This document shows, one piece after another, positions 13,201 through 22,184 of a stretch of 64,000 nt of DNA (position 1 is its first letter; every line of letters starts with the position of its first letter). A program made the translations under genes and the position numbers. Source of the stretch: Sanderia malayensis (taxonomy: Eukaryota; Cnidaria; Scyphozoa; Semaeostomeae; Pelagiidae). The stretch covers positions 1,736,001-1,800,000 of the forward strand of contig RQOL01000882.1 in NCBI GenBank assembly GCA_013076295.1. Reading direction: 5' to 3'. Under the pieces are notes generated by a model. It searched no databases and was not told where the DNA came from. It was given only the letters and a program-made list of their open reading frames with translations.

Positions 13201-16200
13201 CAAACCACCTTCTTTTCAAACGTTCCTCTCTATTTTTGAATTATCACTATTAAATTTCTCGATTATGTCATTCCTTAAAGGATTCTTTTTCATTTGATTT
13301 CAGAGGCCGTCTACCCGAAGGCAATGAACTTTTAAAGAAAGAGGACCTGGTGAAACTAAAGAGATGTATTTACGCAACACAGAGATCTGGTTGCCCGCCG
13401 GTTGTCACGCATAACATGCTCGACGATTCCACTGACCCAATTCTCAACCACATCAGGCGAATTCAACTGTTCAACCAATCAACTGACAAAGTCAAGGTAC
13501 CGTACTTCTTCTAATTAGCGCCCACTCCTTTTTAGCCGCCCCATCCAATAAACGCCCACCGTGAAATCAAAAAATGTGAACTAATTCTTAAATTTTCACT
13601 GTTTGGCTCAAATAATTTTGCAAAATATTTTTCTAATTTCGCAAAATATTTAATAAACGCCCAGGCGCTTATTAGAGGAAATACGGTATCCATCTATCTA
13701 CCTGTGATTTCCTTGCCCATTGTTGTTCTAATGTTTTTAGAACCCGGGGTATATACAATCTATTCAAATTGATGTCTTGGGTCCGGTGAAGTATAGCTAG
13801 CAATAACGTTAGTGTAGCCTAATGTTTAAGGCCCTGGGCTTGATCCTTTAACGGCCATGCCTTCACTGGTCCAAATCCACCGTTAGGTCGAAACCACGAA
13901 CTACAAGCCGTCAGCCAACTCAACTGTCTATCCTTCCGAGGTCGGTAAATGAGTACCCAGAGTTTCTAAAGCGTTAGGGTTTAGACCAACTGGACTCACA
14001 TTGGTAACAACTATCAGGGTTGATATGGCTGTCCAGTATTAATATTCGTACTTAACAAAAACGTACAAATTGATAATGTGTACGCCATGGACAGGAAAAC
14101 TGTAAAAACTTATACAATTTTTTATTTGAATTTTTTGAAAATATAGTGATTGAGCTATGAATGGAAGGGCCTTGACTTGAATAGTCGCTTTCGATTAAAT
14201 TTAAGTTTTTCTATCAAACCATCTTCTCTCTTAATATAAACCCTTTATTGAATTATTTTCTCTATTCAATGATCTTCTGATGTGAATTTTTCAAATGTGA
14301 TTTTTTTATTGTTAGATCATATTTTATCCAGAATTCCTCTCTTCAACAAATGCTCTGTTTCCTTTGGATTATGATGAATTTGTAAGGGGCTGCCATCTTG
14401 GGGTATTCCCTTCGTATTACGAACCATGGGGATACACACCAGGTAAATTATTGTTTTGTTTATGCTGCTTATATCTATTTTGTTTGCGCTGTTTGAAATC
14501 ATGTTGTTTACATTTTTTTCATTCATATTGTTTACGTGGTTTTCATTTATGTTGTTTACGCTTTTTACCATTTTGTTATTTCTGCTTGATTTCTTAATTC
14601 CTTGTTATTTTCCATGTGTTTACGCTACTCAAGTTTCAGTATTTGTTGTTCTCGTTTACGCTCAATCTATTAAACCACCCTCTATAATAGCCCCCCTTTT
14701 CTATTATTCCCTTTCCTTTCTATTTATCGGGTTCGAGTCTATTTTTTTCTTCATTCCACATAATAGCAGGTCCCACATTCGTTATCTAGCATTTTAGGAT
14801 CCCCATTCCATTGTATTTTTGGCTATTAATGATCAAGTCGTTAATTATTTCTTTTTTCAGCTGAGTGTACTGTCATGGGAGTTCCCAATGTGTCCACAAA
14901 TCTGTCCGGATTCGGTCGTTTCATGGCTGAACATATTGCGGACCCGGATTCTTACGGAATTTTCATCGTTGACAGAAGATTCAAGTCGCCTGACGGATCA
15001 GTCCGGCAATTAGCTCAGGTAAGTCTGTAAATTGACACGTTGCTATTGCAAACGAGGTTGTTAAGCTACAGATTTCTTTTATTCTTGATTTTCTCGTTGA
15101 TTTTCTCGTTGTCTTCAATTTTTAGTACATGTTTAACTTTTGTCAACTCACTCGACGTCAGCGAATTGTTTTGCGAAACAGGACAGAGAGGCTTAGCGAT
15201 TTGCTGGATTGGAAGAACCTTGGAGTTGTAAGTTCATTTGAAGTACTTCGATGCTAACAGTTAATGTTTATAGAGAGGTTGGTTTAATAGAAAGATAGGT
15301 TGATAAAGATGATGGTTTAATGGAATGATTGTTTAATAAAGATGATGGTTTAATAGAGAGGATGGTTTAATAGAGATGATGGTTTGATAGAGAGGATAGC
15401 TTAATAGAGAGGGTGGTTTAATAGAGGGGATGGTTTAATAGAGACGGTCATTTAATAGAGAGGGTGGTTTAATAGAGATGATGGTTTGATAGAGAGGCCT
15501 CTTTAATAGAGAGAGTGGTTTAATAGAGAGTGGGGTTTAATAGAGAGAGTGGTTTACTAGAGAGGGGGTTTTAAAAGAGAAGGAGTTTTAAAAGAGAGGG
15601 TAGCTTAATAGAGATGGTGGTTTAATAGAGAGTAGTTGCCCACGCGGAAGCGCGATAGCGCTTCCGTGAGGGTTTGTAGTCTGCCGCGCAGGAAGGTTAG
15701 AGCTTGATTTAAAGTTGAACTTGAAGATGAGTCAGCAAAATTTTACACCACTGCTGATTGTGACGTAAAGCAATAAGGTGCATTGTTGTATTGTTGAAGA
15801 TTTTTCAAAGAATTGATGATTGTTACATCAGCCAATGAAAAGTGAGAATTGCGAATATCAAGTGAAAAATCCAATTTTCTGAAGTTTTCTAGCAGAGAAC
15901 ATTGGGAATTTTAAATGCTGCAGAGAAATTACTGTTTCTGTCTACATATATATTTGAAGCAACTTGTCAGTCATGTACAAGCTTTTAGAACAATTGAAAT
16001 TGTTGTAAATTACATCAGCCTTTCACATGTTTTGTCATCTGGATTTAATTTGCATGATTGGTCTGGGTATCTTTGTTAATTTAAACTGTCGAAGCCTACA
16101 ATGCCGAAATTGTTAAATTTCTCAAGAGAAATTGCCATGACTACTTTCACACCTGCAAAAGTTCTTTTTGTAGAATTTGCTTCTGATGCCATGAACATAT

Positions 16201-19200
16201 TAAAATTCTTCGACGATATCGTTATTCATCATTTTCTATTTGAATCGCAAAGTTTATTCAAAACCAACTAGCAAATTTCCAAAGACAATAAGTTAAAGAA
16301 CACTACATCAACACACTGCAAATCCTCAAATGAATTTTCAACAAAGGGCTTCAATAGATTGGATACGGCCCTGCATGCCACAGTAAGAATAATGGCCTTC
16401 CTTTGTCCCAAAGCTGGTAGTTCGCAACAGAAAAAAAAAGAAAAAGAAAAAAGAAATTTGCACCATTTTTGTCGGACAATGGCAAACTTTCTAGAACAGC
16501 ATTTGTGATTGGTTAATGAAACAATGCTACAGTATGAACACTAATCACAACCCCACCACAACCTTTGTATTTTATGTGAATCAATTGTTCCCCAGAACCA
16601 ATCAGGAATAGCTCGTTTTGAAAGTTAAGCAATACTATCTTTAGAAAATCTAGTAGAATATTTTCAACATGATGTATCACTGAGGATCTTTCTCCCAAAA
16701 CCAAGGATTAATTTAAGGTGCAGTGATGACCAATTTGTGCAGTGATGAATCAAAAATGTGCAGTGATGAAATGTTTCACTTTTTGGTTTTTGCAGCCATA
16801 AAATACTTAAATTACTGTGTCAATTCAATCTAGGTCTTCGTATTTAAAATAATCATCACTGCCGTTTTCAAAATACAATTGAAACTGCCCCATTTTCCTG
16901 TTGTACCAGGTGACACGGTTTCTTAACCTTGACGGAAAGTACTACTATAGTTTCCAGAGCCTAATTTAGTGTGGTTTTTCCCACATTTTGTGGTCTTGGA
17001 ATTCCAAAATGTGGTCTTGGAAATTAAAAATGTGGATGGGGTTTTGGAGGATCGCCAGGATCGTGGCAGCAATGCCAGATTCCGCAGACGTTGAGCGCTT
17101 GATCAGTACTTGCAACAAATTCTTATCTGATACCATTCCCATTTCTACTCTATATTACTGTGCAGATAGAGAATTTTCAGGATTCTAAGCCATTTTAAGA
17201 CCTTAAGAATGGCGAAATCTCATGAGCTGCCGGGGGCTCCGCCCCCTGTACCCCCTTATTTTACTGGTCTCTTTGTCTCTTATAAAACTCTTATTTTCTT
17301 TCCACAAGAAATCCAGTCAAACGTATTGCCACACCTTTTTATCACACCCTTTTGATAAGGAAAACTGTGAATTACGCTGTTTTGTGGAGTGATGAAAATT
17401 CCTTAAATTAATGCCTGCCCAAAACTGGTAGTTTTGATCAACTATTGTTTCTGAAAGCAACTGGCAATTGTACATATGGAAGTACAAATGTTCCAAAACC
17501 GGTTGACGGACAAAGGTAGAACCCAGTGGTAGAACCGCTTATGTCAAACACGGGGTGAAATATTTTACAGTACTTGCCCTTCCCCTGCTTTTCTTCTCAT
17601 TTCTGCGTTTGAAACGTGGGCATTGAATAGCAGCAGCTATTTCTAGTTTACTAGAGAGGATGGTTTACTAGAGATTTTTGGTTTAATAGAGAGTGTGGTT
17701 TACCAGACAGGGTGGTTTAATAGAGATGATGGTTTGATAGAGAGGGTGGTTTAATAGAGAGGATGGTTTACTAGAGATTTTTGGTTTAATAGAGAGTGTG
17801 GTTTACTAGAGAGGGTGGTTTAATAGAGATGATGGTTTCATAGAGAGGGTGGTTTAATAGAGAGGATGGTTTACTAGAGATTTTTGGTTTAATAGAGAGT
17901 GTGGTTTACTAGAGAGGGTGGTTTAATAGAGATGATGGTTTGATAGAGAGGGTGGTTTAATAGAGAGGGTGGTTTACTAGAGATTTTTGGTTTAATAGAG
18001 AGTGTGGTTTACTAGAGAGGGTGGTTTAATAGAGATGATGGTTTCATAGAGAGGGTGGTTTAATAGAGATGATGGTTTGATAGAGAGGGTGGTTTAATAG
18101 AGGAGGGGGTTTACTAGAGATTTTTGGTTTAATAGATAGTGTGGTTTACTAGAGAGGGTGGTTTAATAGAGAGTGGGGCTTAATAGAGAGGGTGGTTTAT
18201 TAGATAGGATGGTTTAATAGATCGGGCGGTTTAATAGAGACGGTAGTTTAATAGAGAAGGGGCTTTAATTTACAGGGTAATTTAATAGAGGAGGGGTTTT
18301 AATAGCGAGTTTGGTTTACTAGAGAGGGTGGTTTAATAGAGAGGATTGTTTAATAGAGAGGGTGGCCTAATAGAGAGGGTGGTTTAATAGAGAGGGTGGT
18401 TTAATAGAGCAGGGGGTCTAATAGAGGGTGTGGTTTAATAGAGAGGCTTGTTTTTTAGAGAGGATGGTTGAATAGAGAAAGGGGCTTAAACACATCGCCG
18501 TTTGTAGAGATGGTGGTTTAAGAGAAAGATGGTTTGATAGAGACGATGGTTTAATAGAGATGATTGTTTGATAGAGAAGATGGTTTAATAGAGAGGGTGG
18601 TTTAATAGAGTGGGTGGTTTAATAGAGAAAGGGTTTTAAACAGATGGCCGTTTATAGAGAGGTCGGTTTAATAGAAAGGATGGTTTAATAGATCAGGCGG
18701 TTTAATAGAGACGGTAGTTTAATAGAGGAGGGGGTTTAATTGAGAAGGTAATTTAATAGAGGAGGGGTTTTAATAGAGAGTTTGGTTTACTAGAGATAGT
18801 TGGTTAATAGAGATGATGGTTTGATAGAGAGGATGGCTTAATAGATAGGGTGATTTAATAGAGAGGGTGGTTTAATATAGCAGGGGCTTAATAAAGGGGG
18901 TGGTTTATTAGAGATGGGGGCTTAATAGAGGTGATGGTTTGATAGAGATGATTGTGTAATAGAGAGGGTGCCCTAATAGAGAGGGTGGTTTAATAGAGCA
19001 GGGGGTCTAATAGAGGGTGTGGTTTAATAGAGAGGCTGGTTTTATAGAGAGGGTGGTTGAATAGAGAAAGGGGCTTAAACATATGGCCGTTTATAGAGGT
19101 GGTGGTTTAAGAGAAAGCTGGTTTGATAGAGACGACGGTTTAATAGAGATGAATGTTTGATAGAGAAGATGGGTTAATAGAGAGGGTGGTTTAATAGAGT

Positions 19201-20566
19201 GCGTGGTTTAATAGAGAAGAGGGTTTGAAGAGATGGCCGTTTATAGAGAGGGTGCCTTAATAAGAAGATTGTTTGAGAGAGATGCTGGTTTAACAGACAG
19301 GATGGTTTAATAAAGAAGGTGGATTAACAGAGTCTCTACTCTATTAAACCACCCTCTCTATTAAACCTCTATTTAAAGAGATGGTCGTTTATAGATGGGG
19401 TGGTTTAATAGAAAGATTGGTTGATAGAGATGATGGTTTAATAGAGAGGTTGATTTAATAGAGGATTGGTTTAAATAGAAAGTGTTTTTAATAGAGAGGG
19501 TCGTTTAATAGAGAGGATTATTTAAAAGGGATTATTATTCAATAAAGAGCTTTTTCTCGGATAAGATTCTTTTTTTCTATAAAGCCATCTTCTGTATTTA
19601 ACCGGCTGCTATGTTAATCTATGTCAACCCATTCTCTCCATTTACGCAACGTATCCATAACCCCGTCAATATTTAATACGCATTGATTGCAATTTTTTCA
19701 GTATTACACAGAAGCTAGAGCACTGGCCGTTGAAAAAGTTCATCCTGAAAAAGCGCCAGTTCGTCCACTTCATGAAGCAGAGATGGTAATGTTCTAATGA
19801 ATTTATTTAGATTAATTTATTATTTTCTTCATTAGCAATGTAAAAAACAATTGAATTTTGTGTGATTGCAATTGTTAAGCTCATTTTTCTATTTAACCAT
19901 CCTTTCTTTTAAACCATCCTCTTTATTAGGCCAACCTCTCTATTATACCATCATCTCTATTAAACCATCTTCTCTATTAAAGAATCTCTCTATCAACCCA
20001 TCTTTCTATTAAACCACCCCATCTATAAACGACCATCTCTTTAAATAGAGGTTTAATAGAGAGGGTGGTTTAATAGAGTAGAGACTCTGTTAATCCACCT
20101 TCTTTATTAAACCATCCTGTCTGTTAAACCAGCATCTCTCTCAAACAATCTTTTTATTAAGGCACCCTCTCTATAAACGGCCATCTCTTCAAACCCTCTT
20201 CTCTATTAAACCACCCTCTCTATTAAACCATGTTCTCTATCAAACCATCATCTTTATTAAACATTCTCTCCATTAAATCATTATCTGTATTAAATCAATC
20301 TTTTTATCAAGCCATCTTCTTCGTCAATTAATGCTGTATTTGTTATTACCGTTGTTATTATCACGTGGTTTTATTTTTACCCAATAAAAACGCTTGACAT
20401 TTCCTCGCAGCAATTCCGTTTCCCTCGTCCTCCTTCGGCGCCAACTTCACCTGCGCCCTCGTTGCACGGTGATTCTGACGTCGAGTCTATACATGAAGAA
20501 GAAGAAAGTGAAGATTTTTTGAGCATTCAAGAAAAACTGAAACGTGCAAGCATCAGCGAAGATTGA
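1259..20566 (+). CDS. GYS: Glycogen synthase (GT3 family), complete, 19 exons
   Basis: Transfers glucose from UDP-glucose to the non-reducing ends of glycogen in the cytosol. Exons: 1259-1325, 3746-3927, 4668-4706, 5100-5252, 6095-6280, 7766-7780, 8813-8942, 9679-9718, 10163-10240, 10972-11022, 11550-11619, 12021-12127, 12717-12776, 13304-13496, 14316-14442, 14861-15018, 15126-15227, 19702-19785, 20411-20566. They join in frame to 665 residues; the human muscle enzyme has 737. Seen: the [15 protein letters not shown] nucleotide-binding start (K22-VGG), the EPWGYTPAE catalytic motif (E493 and E501), and the arginine cluster for glucose-6-phosphate control (R562, R563, R565, R569, R571, R574). 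A C-terminal Ser ladder (S623, S627, S631) in a [13 protein letters not shown] context resembles the GSK3 sites. KRAS at 658-661 resembles a PKA site. The N terminus is short and lacks the vertebrate site 2/2a segment. Intron 3 is GC-AG. The start is the only ATG before the conserved core. Confidence 0.96.
1988..2009. repeat. 22-bp perfect palindrome in intron 1
   Basis: A perfect GC-rich palindrome centred on AGATCT. Its right half (CAGATCTGTGGCGTGG) recurs at about 2155-2170. It sits in a locally CG-rich island of about 250 bp within the AT-rich intron, probably the remnant of an inserted element. Confidence 0.6.
2200..3110. other. Intron 1 interior, no gene seen
   Basis: Moderate-complexity sequence with long stop-dense frames and no exon-like stretch compatible with glycogen synthase. 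It may contain decayed mobile DNA, but I recognise no family. Confidence 0.35.
3300..3745 (+). repeat. Direct duplication in intron 1 that copied the exon 2 acceptor
   Basis: A segment of about 100 bp at 3305-3410 recurs at about 3630-3720 with few changes. The region before exon 2 (polypyrimidine tract, TTTCAG, and the first bases of exon 2, TTGGTGGGAT) also appears a second time at about 3590-3617. The upstream copy is a decoy acceptor at 3607/3608: read in the exon 2 frame it reaches a stop after a few codons. Confidence 0.75.
4441..4600 (+). repeat. Retroelement-tail-like repeat with CTTA microsatellite
   Basis: A short (ACTT/CTTA)n microsatellite is followed by TTTTTGATAAGGCAGGTTG and a GC-richer stretch. 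A related start, (CATA)n followed by TTTTTATTTGATAACGCAGG, lies at about 58056-58095. The family is not identified. Confidence 0.4.
4740..5070 (+). repeat. 17-bp minisatellite array, intron 3
   Basis: Tandem degenerate copies of GATGGTTTAATAGAGAG in sense orientation. The array fills most of the short GC-AG intron between exons 3 and 4. Confidence 0.9.
5410..5670. mobile_element. MITE-like element in intron 4
   Basis: The ends AAAGGTATAC and GTATACCTTT form short terminal inverted repeats. The interior (GTGACCA...CACTTTCTGGAGTGA...CACACATTGTGCTTTTG) recurs at about 57120-57260 in the TIR gene, which supports a dispersed repeat. No coding capacity. Confidence 0.55.
6325..7720 (+). repeat. Large 17-bp minisatellite array, intron 5
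   Basis: About 1.4 kb of GATGGTTTAATAGAGAG and variants, including 15-bp GATGGTTTAAAGAGAG and GGTGGTTTAATGGAGAG types. Higher-order blocks of about 120-160 bp recur within it, for example the AAGAAGATTGGTTGATAGAG variant spaced regularly. It ends just upstream of the exon 6 microexon. Confidence 0.95.
7766..7780 (+). other. GYS: 15-nt coding microexon (exon 6) of glycogen synthase
   Basis: Encodes FNVDK (residues 210-214). It is flanked by TTTTTCAG and GTAAGT, and both borders are phase 0. The five residues match the conserved LDKFNVDKEAGER stretch of animal glycogen synthases, so the exon is real. Skipping it would delete five conserved residues without a frameshift. Confidence 0.9.
9241..9620 (+). 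repeat. Tandem repeat of about 120 bp in intron 7
   Basis: Three imperfect copies of a unit containing GTTGATAGATGCACACGTATG, TCTATCTTTACAAG, TTTCTAAG, GCAAAGATGGAGCATTGAA and CACACAAGGCTATAATC. An inverted copy lies across exon 8 at about 9837-10005. Confidence 0.85.
9837..10005 (-). repeat. Inverted copy of the intron 7 repeat, in intron 8
   Basis: The reverse complement contains the same landmarks as the intron 7 unit (GATAGATGCACACGTATGCT, TCTAAGGCTAAGCAAAGAT, CACACAAGGCTATAATCTA). Together the two repeats bracket the 40-nt exon 8. Confidence 0.8.
10370..10690. repeat. GC-rich degenerate repeat in intron 9
   Basis: A locally GC-rich, TCTCGA/GGGTTC/CTCCTAGA-rich stretch unlike the surrounding AT-rich intron, with loosely repeating GGGGTT/CTCT phrases. 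No open frame of note and no family recognised. Confidence 0.35.
11400..11550 (+). repeat. Short tandem repeat (TTATATTTGCTT-like), intron 10
   Basis: Roughly 12-bp units of TTATATTTGYTT/TTATATCTGTTT run up to the exon 11 acceptor and form its extended pyrimidine-rich upstream tract. Confidence 0.7.
12427..12481 (+). repeat. Interstitial telomeric repeat, intron 12
   Basis: Eight or so copies of GGGTTA with one interruption (TTAGTGTCAGGG). This is the metazoan telomere repeat, located inside the intron between exons 12 and 13. Confidence 0.9.
12835..13230 (-). repeat. Minisatellite array in antisense orientation, intron 13
   Basis: Degenerate copies of CTCTCTATTAAACCATC, the reverse complement of the unit in introns 3, 5 and 17. 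Transcripts carrying both orientations could pair over long distances within the pre-mRNA. Confidence 0.88.
13498..13688. mobile_element. MITE (191 bp, TA-flanked) abutting the exon 14 donor
   Basis: Terminal inverted repeats: left TACCGTACTTCTTCTAATTA, right (reverse complement) TACCGTATTTCCTCTAATAA, each followed by GCGCC and ending in TA. It begins on the second base of the donor: exon 14 ends at 13496, G is 13497, and the T of the GT is the first base of the element/TA duplication. Non-autonomous, Tc1/mariner-like by its TA target. Confidence 0.8.
13689..14315. other. Remainder of intron 14
   Basis: Non-coding intronic DNA. A few antisense minisatellite units occur near 14210-14275. Otherwise I see nothing. 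Confidence 0.5.
15265..15640 (+). repeat. Minisatellite array, first block of intron 17
   Basis: Sense-orientation GATGGTTTAATAGAGAG variants. The array is interrupted at about 15640 by an inserted segment that starts near a hairpin (CGGAAGCGCGATAGCGCTTCCG-like, 15656-15677). Confidence 0.9.
15640..17645. mobile_element. Insert of about 2 kb within intron 17 with hAT-like remnant
   Basis: Non-minisatellite DNA separating two blocks of the same array, so it is probably an insertion. At about 17040-17130 (+) the frame reads [15 protein letters not shown], resembling the C-terminal dimerisation region of hAT-type transposases (P...SVER-like). A CCGGGGGCTCCGCCCCC motif follows at about 17229. 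No intact transposase or clear terminal repeats were found. Confidence 0.45.
17645..19520 (+). repeat. Minisatellite array, second block of intron 17
   Basis: About 1.9 kb of GGTGGTTTAATAGAGAG-type units with higher-order blocks of about 120 bp; the GGTTTACTAGAGATTTTTGG variant recurs regularly. Its 3' part (19197-19440) is the left arm of a long inverted repeat around exon 18. Confidence 0.95.
19197..19445 (+). repeat. Left arm of inverted repeat flanking exon 18
   Basis: About 245 bp nearly identical to the reverse complement of about 19985-20220. The 60-bp stretch 19318-19377 matches 20041-20100 without a mismatch. The arm also contains a short block of opposite-orientation units. Confidence 0.9.
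19950..20225 (-). repeat. Right arm of inverted repeat flanking exon 18
   Basis: Antisense minisatellite units in intron 18. The core (19985-20220) mirrors the left arm at above 95 percent by eye. Exon 18 (84 nt, in frame) lies in the loop of about 0.5 kb. The antisense units continue at lower similarity over about 19885-20320. Confidence 0.9.
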
Positions 20567-22184
20567 CATCCATTTAATCAATTATTTTTGTCTTTTATTA
20601 GTTTCTTCCTCATGCCGCTGTTTTTCGTATTGTTTTGTATTTGAGAGTAGTAAATGTATTGATTTTTTTTATTTAGATCCTCCACGCCCATTCTTACTCC
20701 CTCCTACCTTTTCCGCTTGTGAGTTGTGACTCTGGTGTAACTTTTTCGTTTCGGTTTGGTGGAAGTATTTTGAGTGCTTGCTTAATTGCTGAATAGAAAA
20801 TATATTTTTAGAATATTATGGAATGTTTATGGAATGATATTTTGAGAATTAATTCATTTTTTCTCTTTTGTTGTTTGTTGAATAATTATATGATTGTGCG
20901 AATGGTAATCACTATGAATGCTATTAGCAAACCATTAATCATTGACTAATGACCACTGATCATTGATTAGTGCTCACTCATCATTGATGTTAATCGTCTA
21001 ATCGTCTAATCGTCATTGACGGCGACTACCTGGACCTTGATAGCTCGAATCATCCCTTGGGCAATCCTGTGAAGTAGCTCAACCATCCTCTGAACATCAA
21101 CTTAAACTTGTCCTTTACACAACTTGAATTGCTTTGAGCTTTATATTTCCAGGTATATCGTTTTCGTCAATATACTTTCGCCTCTTATTCTTTATCTATA
21201 GTGTATTGTGCTCTTTGTCTAATGTTTGCTTTATTATTTTCAACAAAATCTAAATATATAGATACATAAATGGTTGAGAGAGAATGTGACAAAGTTTTTG
21301 ACCCCCCTCCCTAGAAAAATCAAATGTTGGCGCATATGCTAATTGTCAACTGTATGCAAGGTTGACTAATACCTGGCTTATGTCTTTCATTCTATCATAG
21401 TCAAAAGACAAATAATTTCATTCCATGATTTTCTTCTGTTGACTATGACTCCATGTCATCATTTTTCGGAACTTCAAAAGTTTAACGCATGACCACCAAC
21501 TGACCAACATGACTGAAATTAGCCATCTGTAATCATGGCAACAGGATTTTACATGTCCATTTGTCAAGCAACAGTTGAAAACACCATTGCGTCATTCTTT
21601 CGAATAAACACAACAAGGATAATCAGCGGCAGGTTAATTAAATGTTGGCTTGGAGATGAAAAGGTGGGCGGATCTCTGCGCGTGCGCAATGAGAAAATTG
21701 TCTTGTCCAGATAGATAAACAAGCTTGAAAAACGTGTCTAGAAATGGTGTTGAAACAACTTGGAGATAAAGAATATTTGCGATTAACTGATAAACATTGA
21801 TATGTTACTTTGTTTTACCAAATATATCATTGGTAATAGCTACAATTGTGTAAGCAAATGAGCTAAATAATTTTATTTGTATTTGTCATGAAATGAAAAC
21901 TAAAGCTTGAGCTCCTTCGCAGCTAAGAAATGCTGCTTCGCTTGGCAGTATTTATCATGCAAATTTCCCATGATTAAGTGCGAACCAGACGAAGCTAAAC
22001 TAGTGCCACTCCTTTCTTCTCTGCTACGCGGCGACAGATATCTTTGGTTTGGTTTGAGCAGAGCAAATTTCGAGAAAACAAGAAACGAAATATTTGGAAT
22101 TTATATACCATTATCAATACTATTGGAATCATAAACGACGAAGGCTGATTGAAGTTGATGAATTGACATTTCTATTTGGTTAAA
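20567..22184. other. Intergenic: glycogen synthase 3' flank and CDC42SE promoter region
   Basis: The first few hundred bases must hold the glycogen synthase 3' UTR. At about 20930-21010 there is an ATCATTGA/AATCGTCT simple repeat. At about 21395-21455 a TCATAGTCAA...TTGACTATGA inverted pair suggests a small foldback insert, with a related pair at about 29460-29545. No gene recognised. Confidence 0.5.
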
